The notes below the pieces were generated by a model that saw only the letters and a program-made list of their open reading frames with translations, had not been told where the DNA came from and ran no database searches. Positions 5,440 through 13,541 of a stretch of DNA of 26,177 bases are shown here, in pieces. Position numbers and translations under genes: made by a program. The number at the start of each line of letters is the position of its first letter. Positions within the stretch are counted from its first letter, which is position 1. This stretch comes from a virus: the IMG/VR virus record IMGVR_UViG_3300017756_000091, positions 1 through 26,177 of that record, one strand, 5' to 3'.

Positions 5440-5578
5440 ACTATTGAGAAGGCTAGGACTAAAGGATGACTATGGTTACTGTGATACCAGCATTGTTGGG
5501 TTCATTGTAATCTGGTCTGCGTTTGGTTACATGATATATGTAGCCATAGGTGGGATAATAGAAAGGATAGTAGGATGA
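5432..5578 (+). CDS. Single-pass membrane mini-protein, 48 aa
   Basis: A basic N-terminus (MDKLLRRLGLKDD) is followed by one hydrophobic segment (about residues 21-44), giving a single-pass membrane protein with a probable cytoplasmic N-terminus. It overlaps the previous gene by 8 nt (ATGGATAA) and the next by 4 nt (ATGA). No clear ribosome binding site is present, so coupling to the upstream gene is likely. Function unknown. Confidence 0.5.
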   Translation: MDKLLRRLGLKDDYGYCDTSIVGFIVIWSAFGYMIYVAIGGIIERIVG

Positions 5579-6105
5579 ATAGATTTCTGATTGAGCATCA
5601 CCCTGATGCAATCGCCAAGTCACTGTGTGACAAGCACATTGTGAAGATGCCATTGGAAGAGGCACAGATGCTATGCACAAGCATATGGCATCATGCCCCT
5701 GAGTATGCAGAGGCACATGAGTTGTACAAGCCTGTGCATCAGAAGCATCCATGTACTCTGTGGGCAATGGAGACTAGGGCAAACTTTGTGTTTGCTTTCA
5801 ACCTGTACACATCAATGCTCTGCGAGTACCATCACAGGTATGACAAGTGGCATGGTGCAGGTAATCCTAGTACGACTAACAAGGATGCAAGACCCCAGCA
5901 TATACTGGCGGCTCGTCACTTCATACCTGATGGACAGCTAACGCCACACCCACAGTGCTTCAGTGGGCTTGACCACCTAAAGACGGACGAGCAGTGGCCT
6001 ATAGAAGCGTATCGTGCGTTCTACAAAGTAGACAAGGTAGCATTTGCACGATGGGATAAAGGCGGCAGAACAATACCACATTGGATGGAAGGAGAAGTAG
6101 CATGA
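5575..6105 (+). CDS. Conserved phage protein with CDKHIVKM-EEAQML signature, 176 aa
   Basis: The N-terminal signature (residues 18-32: CDKHIVKMPLEEAQM) and the later HPCTLWAMETRANF and LCEYHHRY blocks mark a protein family found widely in cyanophages and other marine phages. Some members carry a pyrimidine-dimer glycosylase label, possibly because the D-x-H motif recalls T4 endonuclease V, but I regard that as unproven. Many conserved His, Trp and Asp residues suggest an enzyme or metal binder. AAGGATAGTAGG precedes the ATGA junction, and the next gene follows by another ATGA overlap. Confidence 0.65.
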   Translation: MNRFLIEHHPDAIAKSLCDKHIVKMPLEEAQMLCTSIWHHAPEYAEAHELYKPVHQKHPCTLWAMETRANFVFAFNLYTSMLCEYHHRYDKWHGAGNPSTTNKDARPQHILAARHFIPDGQLTPHPQCFSGLDHLKTDEQWPIEAYRAFYKVDKVAFARWDKGGRTIPHWMEGEVA

Positions 6106-6377
6106 GCAAAAAGAAACTAGAGAACATGAGTACAGATGAACGCATCGAGTATTGGGCAAGGGTTCGTGAGAAGGAACGTGATGCAAGGCAGGTGCGGTTA
6201 GACAACCTGTCACCAGAACAGTTGCTTGCAGTACACAGGATGTATAAACTGTCTAGGGAACTTGTGCATGAAGCATTGTATGGTGCTGGTGTCCGTTACA
6301 TATACTGTGACACATTCAATGAGTTGGAAGATACTATTGAAATAATACGCAATCAGTTCAACATGGGAGAGGAGTAA
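6102..6377 (+). CDS. Charged helical hypothetical protein, 91 aa
   Basis: This is a highly charged helical protein of 91 aa, basic at its start (MSKKKLEN) and acidic at its end (NMGEE). GGAAGGAG lies just upstream of the ATG at 6102, which is preferred over the in-frame ATG at 6081. It joins its neighbours by ATGA (upstream) and TAATG (downstream). No family was recognised. Confidence 0.6.
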   Translation: MSKKKLENMSTDERIEYWARVREKERDARQVRLDNLSPEQLLAVHRMYKLSRELVHEALYGAGVRYIYCDTFNELEDTIEIIRNQFNMGEE

Positions 6378-6439
6378 TGGACATAATATTAGGTATACTA
6401 ATAGGCAATATAATTATTGCTTTTATAGTTTCATCGTGA
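6377..6439 (+). CDS. Putative 20-aa hydrophobic peptide
   Basis: A tiny frame, MDIILGILIGNIIIAFIVSS, starts at a TAATG junction with GGAGAGGAG directly upstream. Almost the whole peptide is a single membrane span. The strong ribosome binding site and the coupling pattern support translation, but the length makes the call tentative. It closes the early gene run before a 47-bp gap. Confidence 0.4.
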   Translation: MDIILGILIGNIIIAFIVSS

Positions 6440-6486
6440 TATAACACACTATCAGTTGACATTTAACAAACATAAGGAGATAAGAT

Positions 6487-7335
6487 ATGCCGTTTGATAT
6501 TCCAATGCAGGACATGATTCCTGAGAACCTTGACTTTACTGTAGAGTTTGAGCCTACTAAGGTGAAGGACAAGAAGTATGTAATCAATGGTGACACGGGT
6601 GATTACATTGGTGTCGTAGGTGACACATTCCAGTGTGCATCACATACGGAGTTCTTTGAGGGTGTACACAACACTGTCACTGAACATCTGGGTGAGGCTG
6701 AGTGTGAGAACATGAATATGAAGTGGCGTATTGCACGTCAGAATGCATGGGCTATGCTTGACATGACCCTGCCTGAAGTGACTGCCCGTATTGAGACAGA
6801 CAAGCACAGCACCACCATTGCACAGCGTATCATTGCTTTGCATGGTATTGATGGTAGCTGTTCTAACCAGACATTCTTTGGTGCTATTGATTTCTTCTGT
6901 ACCAATGGCATGATACGTGGTGAGCATGATAAGATACGCAGGAAGAACACTGCTAACTTCACAATGGATAGGTTCATCCGGGATTTACGTCAGGCTACAC
7001 AGTCATTCTATGCACAGTCAGAGCGTCTACAGGGCTGGGCTAACAAGCCTCTGTATGTTGGTGATGTCAAAGCTATGCTTGAGACACTGCTAAAGTCTGA
7101 CCGCATGGCAGACAAGATGTTCAGCCTATACAATCAAGAGGCGAGTGTGCGTGGACAGAATGTCTGGTCACTGTACTCTGCCTTCACTAACTATGCCAGC
7201 CACGCTGATGAACGTAATGGGTTCAACCTGCGTAACACTGGCAAAGATACAGGTGCTGTGTCCATGTTCCAACGTGAGAACAAGGTATCACAGTGGATTG
7301 AAAGCAAGCCATTTAAGGAGTTGATTGCAGCATGA
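6487..7335 (+). CDS. DUF932 family protein, 282 aa
   Basis: This matches by eye the DUF932 / phage-plasmid-like (TIGR03299-type) family: an N-terminal block with YVINGDTGDYIGVVGDTFQ (about residues 31-49), a central block with IVAL-type strands and the FFCTNGM motif (about 136-142), and an Arg/Lys-rich stretch after it. The family is common in phages and plasmids but has no established biochemical role. AAGGAGATAAGAT precedes the ATG. The gene opens a new block after the small early genes and overlaps the next gene by ATGA. Confidence 0.75.
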   Translation: MPFDIPMQDMIPENLDFTVEFEPTKVKDKKYVINGDTGDYIGVVGDTFQCASHTEFFEGVHNTVTEHLGEAECENMNMKWRIARQNAWAMLDMTLPEVTARIETDKHSTTIAQRIIALHGIDGSCSNQTFFGAIDFFCTNGMIRGEHDKIRRKNTANFTMDRFIRDLRQATQSFYAQSERLQGWANKPLYVGDVKAMLETLLKSDRMADKMFSLYNQEASVRGQNVWSLYSAFTNYASHADERNGFNLRNTGKDTGAVSMFQRENKVSQWIESKPFKELIAA

Positions 7336-7688
7336 CCGATGATTGGCAACCTTACACAAAGCGTTTCAATGCAGGTGATAAACCTAACACGTTAAATGGG
7401 GCGTGGTTTTTGCCACGCTTCGTTTATTGGACTGTGATGTGTTACGTTCCGTACTGGACAAAAGAGAGAAAAGGTAAGCACTGGAAGAAATACAAGCTAT
7501 ACAAGTTTAGGTATGAGCGTGGTGAGAACCCAGAGGACTATGTACATGGCATATTCAACAAGTGGGGAATACATTTAGGTGATGGAGTCTATGTTCATGA
7601 CCGCACCAGTCAGTATTACAAACTTGCAACTTATAGATTTGTAGAGGATAGTGAATTTGAAAGTTTAGATTGTGAGGAACTAAAATGA
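7332..7688 (+). CDS. Hypothetical aromatic-rich protein, 118 aa
   Basis: This 118-aa protein is rich in Trp, Tyr and Lys (WKKYKLYKFRYERG), with a moderately hydrophobic stretch near residues 25-42 (WFLPRFVYWTVMCYVPYW) that could lie on or in the membrane. I do not recognise the family. It is joined to DUF932 upstream and to the recombinase downstream by ATGA overlaps, so the three are probably translated together. Confidence 0.6.
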   Translation: MTDDWQPYTKRFNAGDKPNTLNGAWFLPRFVYWTVMCYVPYWTKERKGKHWKKYKLYKFRYERGENPEDYVHGIFNKWGIHLGDGVYVHDRTSQYYKLATYRFVEDSEFESLDCEELK

Positions 7689-8584
7689 AAACAGTAGAAG
7701 ATTTAGTATTGACATACTATTCTTCCAACGATTTCAGTATGTTGAGGGATAAGTCTAAGAAGGACTATAAGTATTTCCTCAACATATTGGTCGGTGAGTT
7801 TGGTGACGTGCCGTATGGAGAGTTGACCAGTAAGCAAGCCAAACACGCATATGAAGAATGGGTAAAGCGTGGCATCACATTTGCCAATCATGTGTGTACT
7901 GTGTCATCACTTGTGTACAGGTACGCAATGGAGATGGAGTACACCACAATCAATCCGTTTGCCAACATCAAACGTAAAGCACCTAAACAACGCAAGGTTG
8001 TGTGGACAGAGCAGGACATACAGAAGTTCCTGTCATTCTGTTATAGTGACTTTGCCTATCGTAACATTGGACTGATTGTTCACATGGCGTATGAATGGTG
8101 TCAGCGTCTGGGTGACATGAGACTATTGACATGGGATGTGCTTGATTTGGATGAGCAGAAGCTGTTTCTTGAGCAGTCAAAGCGTAGGGCAGAGGTGACA
8201 TTGCCTATCAGTGATGACCTTACAGCTATGCTGGTACAACAGAAGGATGACTTTGGCTTCCAACAGTACGTTGTTCCCCGTCCAAGACCCGCTGGTGGCG
8301 TTTATCATCCTTACAGTATAGATAGGCTGTCCAAAGCAGGTCGGCAAGCTATGAGGCTTGCAGGGCTTCCAGAGGAGTTACGTCTGATGGACTTACGTAG
8401 GACAGGCACAACCGAAATGGTTGAAGCTGGTGTCGGTATGGCACAAATCATGTCGGTTACAGGACATAGTAACCCACAGTCAGTTAAACCATACATGAAA
8501 AATACATTTGCAAGTGCGAATTATGCATTGACGACACGAGAAATGCATGATATAAGCATGGACAAGTGCCGCACAGGAGAGTGA
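7685..8584 (+). CDS. int: Tyrosine recombinase (integrase family), 299 aa
   Basis: Residues 1-90 form a SAM-like core-binding domain and 100-285 the catalytic domain. Arg141 lies in CQRLGDMRLLTW, Lys166 in EQSKRRAEVTLPI, Arg238 in RLMDLRRTG, His261 in VTGHSNPQS and the nucleophile Tyr270 in SVKPYMK. The usual box II His (HxxR) is Met235 here, an uncommon but not unknown change that need not abolish activity. The gene is transcribed with the replication block and overlaps its neighbour by ATGA. No attachment site, excisionase or repressor is visible beside it. It could integrate the phage, or resolve genome multimers. Confidence 0.85.
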   Translation: MKTVEDLVLTYYSSNDFSMLRDKSKKDYKYFLNILVGEFGDVPYGELTSKQAKHAYEEWVKRGITFANHVCTVSSLVYRYAMEMEYTTINPFANIKRKAPKQRKVVWTEQDIQKFLSFCYSDFAYRNIGLIVHMAYEWCQRLGDMRLLTWDVLDLDEQKLFLEQSKRRAEVTLPISDDLTAMLVQQKDDFGFQQYVVPRPRPAGGVYHPYSIDRLSKAGRQAMRLAGLPEELRLMDLRRTGTTEMVEAGVGMAQIMSVTGHSNPQSVKPYMKNTFASANYALTTREMHDISMDKCRTGE

Positions 8585-8587
8585 TAT

Positions 8588-9361
8588 ATGTATAATAATA
8601 TATTAAACATTATAAGTGATATAGATATACCTAATGGTAATACAAAGAGAATGAATTGTCCTAACTGTAATGGGTACAAGACATTCACTGTCACTAATAA
8701 CATGGGTTCTCTTGTGTGGAATTGTTACAAGGCTTCTTGTGGCGTCAAAGGCGGCACTCGTGTTCATCTAACAGTGGATGACATACGTGCTGGCTTCTCA
8801 GGTGCAGATGACTTTGCTTCTCAGGAAACATTCACTCTGCCAGAGTACATTGTACCTGCTAACTTTGACGTGGCTGAATGGGCTATGGAATTGTATGGCC
8901 TAGACTCAGAAGAGTTGGGTATTATGTATGACGTCAAAGAACAACGTGCCGTTTTCCCCGTTAGACATGGTACAAAGATTGTTGATGCAACAGGACGTGC
9001 ATTGACACATCGCCTACCTAAATGGAAGCGGTATGGAAATAGTGGCTTGCCATACATACATGGTTATGGTAAAGTCGCTGTAGTTGTTGAGGACTGTGTG
9101 AGTGCCGCAGTTGTGGGTAATGACGTATGGTGTGGGGTTGCCGTGTTGGGTACGTCACTATCCGAATCACACAAGAGGTATCTCTCACAGTTCTCAACGG
9201 CAATAATTGCGTTAGACCCTGACGCACTACCTAAGACCCTACAGATGGCAAAGGAACTACGTGGGCATGTAGATAATGTTCGTGTCCTGCGCTTGATGGA
9301 TGATTTGAAATACCGCAACCCAACAGACTTTGAAAACCTAACCAACATGGGAGATAATTAA
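8588..9361 (+). CDS. DNA primase (zinc finger plus TOPRIM), 257 aa
   Basis: The N-terminus has a zinc-binding set: CPNC (residues 23-26), then Cys46 and Cys51, as in the primase half of T7 gp4. The TOPRIM core follows, with VAVVVEDCVSAAVVG supplying the conserved Glu and AIIALDPDALPK the DxD metal ligands. It would synthesise short RNA primers for lagging-strand DNA synthesis. AGGAGAGTG lies upstream of the ATG. It ends one base before the helicase start, so the T7-type primase-helicase is split here into two adjacent genes. Confidence 0.85.
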   Translation: MYNNILNIISDIDIPNGNTKRMNCPNCNGYKTFTVTNNMGSLVWNCYKASCGVKGGTRVHLTVDDIRAGFSGADDFASQETFTLPEYIVPANFDVAEWAMELYGLDSEELGIMYDVKEQRAVFPVRHGTKIVDATGRALTHRLPKWKRYGNSGLPYIHGYGKVAVVVEDCVSAAVVGNDVWCGVAVLGTSLSESHKRYLSQFSTAIIALDPDALPKTLQMAKELRGHVDNVRVLRLMDDLKYRNPTDFENLTNMGDN

Positions 9362-9362
9362 T

Positions 9363-10586
9363 ATGGAACTAGCCCTAGTACGCAGCCTTATGGACAAGTC
9401 GTTCTACGATGACCATCGTGGTTCTAAATGTCCTGACCGCCTGTTCAGTAAGGATGTGCGTAAGATTAAACAGGCAATTGATACAGCAATGGATAGGTAT
9501 GAACGTACTGTCTCACCCGATGAGATTGAAGCACTGTTCATGTCAAACAATCCAACGCTTACTACAGCACAGAAGCAAGCCTTCGCCAGCCTGTTTGCAC
9601 AGGTCAAGAAGGAACAGCCTATGGGCAGTGACATTGCACAAGAGGTACTGTCTAAGTTGTTTCAACAGGTAGTGGGCGAGGACGTGGCAAACATTGGCTT
9701 TGATATGGTCAATGGTGATGCTACTACACTGGAAACACTCCGCAGTCTGCTTGAACGGTATGGTGATGACTTTGTGCCTAACCTCAACATTGAGTGGGAT
9801 GATATCAGCATTGAAACACTCATGGCAAAGGCTGAGTTGGAAGCACGTTGGCAATTCAATCTACCCTCAGTAACACGTAAGGTAGAGGGTGTCAGTGGCG
9901 GTCAGCTTATTGAGGTAGGTGCTAGACCTAACACAGGTAAGACATCCTTTCATGCCAGCTTGATTGCTGCACCGGGTGGGTTTGCACATCAGGGTGCTAA
10001 GTGTGTTATCTTATGTAATGAAGAGCCTACCCACCGTGTCGGTGCTAGATACCTTACAGCAGCAGCAGGTATGTCTGCCGCAGAGGTGAAGAGCAACATG
10101 GGTAAGGCCAAAGCACTGTACGAACCTGTGATGAACAACATCAAGATTAAAGATGCTGGTGGTCGTGATATGCCTTGGGTTGAGTCTGTCTGTAAAGCAT
10201 ACAAGCCTGACATACTTGTGCTTGACATGGGTGACAAGTTTGGTGTAGCTGGTTCATATTCCAGACCAGATGAAGCCTTGAAAGCCTGTGCTATTTATGC
10301 TAGACAGATAGCAAAGACGTATGACTGTGCTGTATTCTATATGTCTCAGCTATCTGCAGAGGCAGAAGGACGTACCACACTCAATCAGTCCATGATGGAA
10401 GGTTCACGTACTGGTAAGGCAGCAGAGGCTGACCTGATGATACTGATTGGTAAGGCAGCTACAGTAGAAGGACAGGAAGAAGATAGTCCAATGCGGCACA
10501 TCAATATCGTGAAGAACAAGCTGAATGGCTGGCACGGTATGGTGAATGTGGAACTGGACTACAAGACAGCGAGGTACGAAGGATGA
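9363..10586 (+). CDS. Replicative DNA helicase, DnaB/T7 gp4-like, 407 aa
   Basis: This is a RecA-fold hexameric helicase. The N-terminal 150 residues are helical, and the ATPase core includes the Walker A motif GARPNTGKTS (about residues 182-191), ILCNEEP as the catalytic Glu strand, and ILVLDMGDKF as Walker B. VFYMSQLSAEAEGR and the MMEGSRTGKAAEADLMI stretch match the later DnaB motifs, including a sensor and Arg finger region. It unwinds DNA ahead of the polymerase and acts with the primase just upstream. The start is weakly supported (GGGAGATAATTAAT). It overlaps the polymerase gene by ATGA. Confidence 0.9.
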   Translation: MELALVRSLMDKSFYDDHRGSKCPDRLFSKDVRKIKQAIDTAMDRYERTVSPDEIEALFMSNNPTLTTAQKQAFASLFAQVKKEQPMGSDIAQEVLSKLFQQVVGEDVANIGFDMVNGDATTLETLRSLLERYGDDFVPNLNIEWDDISIETLMAKAELEARWQFNLPSVTRKVEGVSGGQLIEVGARPNTGKTSFHASLIAAPGGFAHQGAKCVILCNEEPTHRVGARYLTAAAGMSAAEVKSNMGKAKALYEPVMNNIKIKDAGGRDMPWVESVCKAYKPDILVLDMGDKFGVAGSYSRPDEALKACAIYARQIAKTYDCAVFYMSQLSAEAEGRTTLNQSMMEGSRTGKAAEADLMILIGKAATVEGQEEDSPMRHINIVKNKLNGWHGMVNVELDYKTARYEG

Positions 10587-12625
10587 AGCTAACACTAGAC
10601 GTAGAGAATGTAGGACAGAAGAGGGGTGGTAAGTTACACCTTGACCCCTTTGAGCCTGACAATTCTTTGACTATGATTGGTATGCTTACCGATACAGGTG
10701 AAGAACGGCTGGTTACATTTGACCATCAGGATTGTCCACCTACCCCAAACGGACATGCTCTGGTGCAAGAGTGGTTAGATAAGGCAACAGTACTTATCAT
10801 GCACAATGCCGCCCACGATTTGATGTGGCTATGGGAGTCAGGCTTTACATATGATGGTGCAGTCTTTGACACTATGCTTGCAGAGTATGTGTTACAACGT
10901 GGCCTGAAAGAACCACTAACGCTTGAGGCATGTGCTGAACGATATGAGTTGGCTACACAGAAGCAAGACAGTCTAAAGGAACACTTGAACAGTGGTGGCA
11001 CAGCTTACAATATGAACTATCCTAAGTTGGCAGAGTACTTGTCTACTGACATACATGCTACTCAGCAACTGTCTGACAGGCAGATGTACAAACTAAATAC
11101 CCCTGATGATGCAGGGCTTATGAATAGTGTGACACTTACTAATGAAGTGTGTGTTACTCTTGCTCGTATGTATCAACGGGGATTTACTGTAGACATGACA
11201 GCTTTACAGCAAGTTCATGACGAGTTTCTACAGGAGAAGGAGACATTGACCAATGAATTACAGGCTCACGTTAGGAATCTTATGGGCGATAGCCCTATTA
11301 ATCTTAATAGTCCAGAACAACTATCTTGGGTAGTGTATGGACGTAAGGTGTTAGACAAACAGTATTGGGGCAATGCCATTGACCCTTACATGGATGATGC
11401 TGATTTCCGTAGCCTGATGTCTGCTGGTACAGAGCGTGTGTATAAGACTAAGGCAGAGCAGTGTACAGAATGTGATGGCACTGGCTACATAAGAAAGGTA
11501 AAGAAAGATGGAACACCATTTGCTAAGCCTAACAGATGTACGAATTGTAGTGGGTCTGGTTATTTGTTTGTATCTACTCAAGACTTGGCTGGACTAAAGT
11601 TCAAACCACCGTCTGCTAAGTGGGCTAGTGCTAATGGATTTAGTACAAGCAAACAGAACCTTGAGATACTAGAAGGTGCTGCCAAGTCTAAAGGACTTAC
11701 AGATGCGGTTGACTTTCTATCTAAGGTACGCAGATTGTCTGCAGTAGATACTTATCTATCATCCTTTGTTGAGGGCATACGTATGTTCACAAAGTCAGAT
11801 GGTAAGTTGCATGTACGTTTGTTACAACACCGTACATCTACAGGTAGATTTAGTGGTGCTAACCCTAACATGCAGAACATGCCACGTGGCGGTACATTCC
11901 CGGTAAAGAAGGTGTTTGTATCTAGGTTTAATGGTGGTAAGATACTTGAAGCTGATATGGCACAGCTAGAGTTTCGTACTGCCGCATTCTTATCACAAGA
12001 TGGAGTAGCAATTGAGGAAGTATCTACTGGATTTGATGTACATGCATACACCGCTAAAGTTATTACTGATGCTGGTCAACCTACGAGTAGGCAGGATGCA
12101 AAAGCGCATACGTTTGCACCACTCTACGGGGCAACTGGATACGGAAGAACACCAGCGGAAGCAGCGTACTACACACACTTCAATGACAAATACCAAGGGG
12201 TCGCAGTTTGGCATTCCCGATTGGCTAAAGAGGCTATAAACACGGGCAAGATTACCACACCATCAGGGCGTGAGTTTGCTTTCCCTGATATAGTTCGTAA
12301 GCACAACGGCAGGGTGTCTCACTTTACACAGATAAAGAACTACCCCGTGCAGTCGTTTGCTACAGCAGACATTGTACCCATTGCATTGCTTCACATTGAA
12401 CGCTTGCTAAAGGGTATGCAATCCTGTATAGTCAACACAGTGCATGATAGTATTGTTATTGACGTACACCCAGATGAAGAACAACAGGTAATTGATTTAA
12501 TCAACAAAACAAATGATGACCTACCAGATTTGATTACACTTAGATGGGGAATAAAGTTCAATGTTCCACTGTTACTAGAATCAAAAATAGGTCCGAATTG
12601 GCTTGACACTAAAGACGTTATCTGA
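10583..12625 (+). CDS. polA: Family A DNA polymerase with DnaJ-like zinc-finger insertion, 680 aa
   Basis: The 3'-5' exonuclease motifs are DVE (residues 6-8), HNAAHD (74-79) and YLSTD (152-156). The polymerase motifs are A (LEADMAQLEF, Asp458), B (Arg503, Lys507, Phe511, Tyr515) and C (HDS, His621-Asp622). Between the two parts sits CTECDGTG (from 294) and CTNCSGSG (from 319), the four-Cys DnaJ central-domain zinc pattern. A partial DnaJ domain in this place is a reported hallmark of SAR116 phage HMO-2011. The residue equivalent to E. coli Phe762 is Phe511, the state associated with virulent marine phages. The start overlaps the helicase stop by ATGA. Confidence 0.95.
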   Translation: MKLTLDVENVGQKRGGKLHLDPFEPDNSLTMIGMLTDTGEERLVTFDHQDCPPTPNGHALVQEWLDKATVLIMHNAAHDLMWLWESGFTYDGAVFDTMLAEYVLQRGLKEPLTLEACAERYELATQKQDSLKEHLNSGGTAYNMNYPKLAEYLSTDIHATQQLSDRQMYKLNTPDDAGLMNSVTLTNEVCVTLARMYQRGFTVDMTALQQVHDEFLQEKETLTNELQAHVRNLMGDSPINLNSPEQLSWVVYGRKVLDKQYWGNAIDPYMDDADFRSLMSAGTERVYKTKAEQCTECDGTGYIRKVKKDGTPFAKPNRCTNCSGSGYLFVSTQDLAGLKFKPPSAKWASANGFSTSKQNLEILEGAAKSKGLTDAVDFLSKVRRLSAVDTYLSSFVEGIRMFTKSDGKLHVRLLQHRTSTGRFSGANPNMQNMPRGGTFPVKKVFVSRFNGGKILEADMAQLEFRTAAFLSQDGVAIEEVSTGFDVHAYTAKVITDAGQPTSRQDAKAHTFAPLYGATGYGRTPAEAAYYTHFNDKYQGVAVWHSRLAKEAINTGKITTPSGREFAFPDIVRKHNGRVSHFTQIKNYPVQSFATADIVPIALLHIERLLKGMQSCIVNTVHDSIVIDVHPDEEQQVIDLINKTNDDLPDLITLRWGIKFNVPLLLESKIGPNWLDTKDVI

Positions 12626-12662
12626 TATAACTACCAAACTTAAACTGAATAGGAGATATAAT

Positions 12663-13541
12663 ATGACTTCAATCACAACAATTGACACTAACAACTTCGC
12701 AGCAATGGCATCAGCAATGGGCATTGACTCCGAAGGTGGGGCATCTAAAAAGCAAACCAGTACACTGGCTCGTCTTCGTATCAACCACTCACCAATTCTT
12801 GGCTCAGATAAGATTCTGGTTAAGGGTGGTACATACAAGATGGATATTCCTGATGGGCCTACTTACTATGGCACGTCTATTAAGATGCGTCCTTATCTGC
12901 AACGCTTCATGTATAAGAAGTTTGTCATGGGCAGTGGTGGTAATCCTAATCGTTACGTAAAGACTGTGATGGCTAACAACTTAAACATTGACCTGAAAGA
13001 TAATGATGGTGGTTTTAACTGCGGTAAACCTGCTGGCTACATCGCTGACTTTAAATCACTACCAGAGAAGACACAGGAACTAATCAAGCAGATTAAGCGG
13101 GTTCGTGTTGTTTTAGGTACAGTTGAATTGGTAGACGCAGTAGATGCAAATGGCAATCCTGCTGACGTTCCTGAGACACCTTTTATCTGGGAGATTGAAA
13201 ACCGTGATGCTTTCAAGGATGTGGGTCAACTGTTTACTAAGCTAAACAAGATGAAGCGGTATCCTGTACAGCACATCATGACAGGTAACACAGAAGAGCG
13301 TAAGCTACCTAATGGTAACAGCTTCTATCTTCCTGTTATGTCACTGGACTTGACTAACACTCTTGAACTAACTGACACAGAGCAAGAGACATTTGCTGAC
13401 TTCATGTCATGGGTAGAGAATTACAACGAGTATATCATCAATGCTTATGCAGAGAAGGCTACCAGCAAGGCAGACGCTGAACTGGATGAACTTAACATAG
13501 ATGATGTTGTAGACATTGAACTTGACGATGAGGTAGCATAA
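12663..13541 (+). CDS. Candidate ssDNA-binding protein, 292 aa
   Basis: I do not recognise a signature. The protein is basic and beta-rich in its first 130 residues (LARLRINHS, YYGTSIKMRPYLQRFMYKKF) and ends in a strongly acidic tail (ELDELNIDDVVDIELDDEVA). An acidic C-terminal tail is typical of phage and bacterial single-stranded DNA-binding proteins, where it recruits partners. Its place right after the polymerase and before two nucleases fits such a role. AATAGGAGATATAAT gives a strong ribosome binding site for the ATG at 12663, and a 37-bp gap after polA may allow independent translation at a high level. Confidence 0.55.
   Translation: MTSITTIDTNNFAAMASAMGIDSEGGASKKQTSTLARLRINHSPILGSDKILVKGGTYKMDIPDGPTYYGTSIKMRPYLQRFMYKKFVMGSGGNPNRYVKTVMANNLNIDLKDNDGGFNCGKPAGYIADFKSLPEKTQELIKQIKRVRVVLGTVELVDAVDANGNPADVPETPFIWEIENRDAFKDVGQLFTKLNKMKRYPVQHIMTGNTEERKLPNGNSFYLPVMSLDLTNTLELTDTEQETFADFMSWVENYNEYIINAYAEKATSKADAELDELNIDDVVDIELDDEVA

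Noticed and set aside
6456-6486. TTGACA followed by an AT-rich stretch before the DUF932 gene, resembling a -35 box
   Set aside because: No good -10 lies at 16-18 bp; the best candidate (TAAGAT) abuts the start codon and coincides with the ribosome binding region, so a sigma70 promoter is not supported.
8063-8073. AACATTGGACT inside the recombinase gene, an 11-bp match to the right part of the palindrome
   Set aside because: Only one arm matches; the left side (TATCGT) does not, and the sequence is ordinary coding (RNIGL). Likely chance.
7685-8700. Attachment site or tRNA fragment next to the tyrosine recombinase
   Set aside because: No tRNA-like T-arm sequence or direct repeat was found on either side, and the flanks are fully coding.
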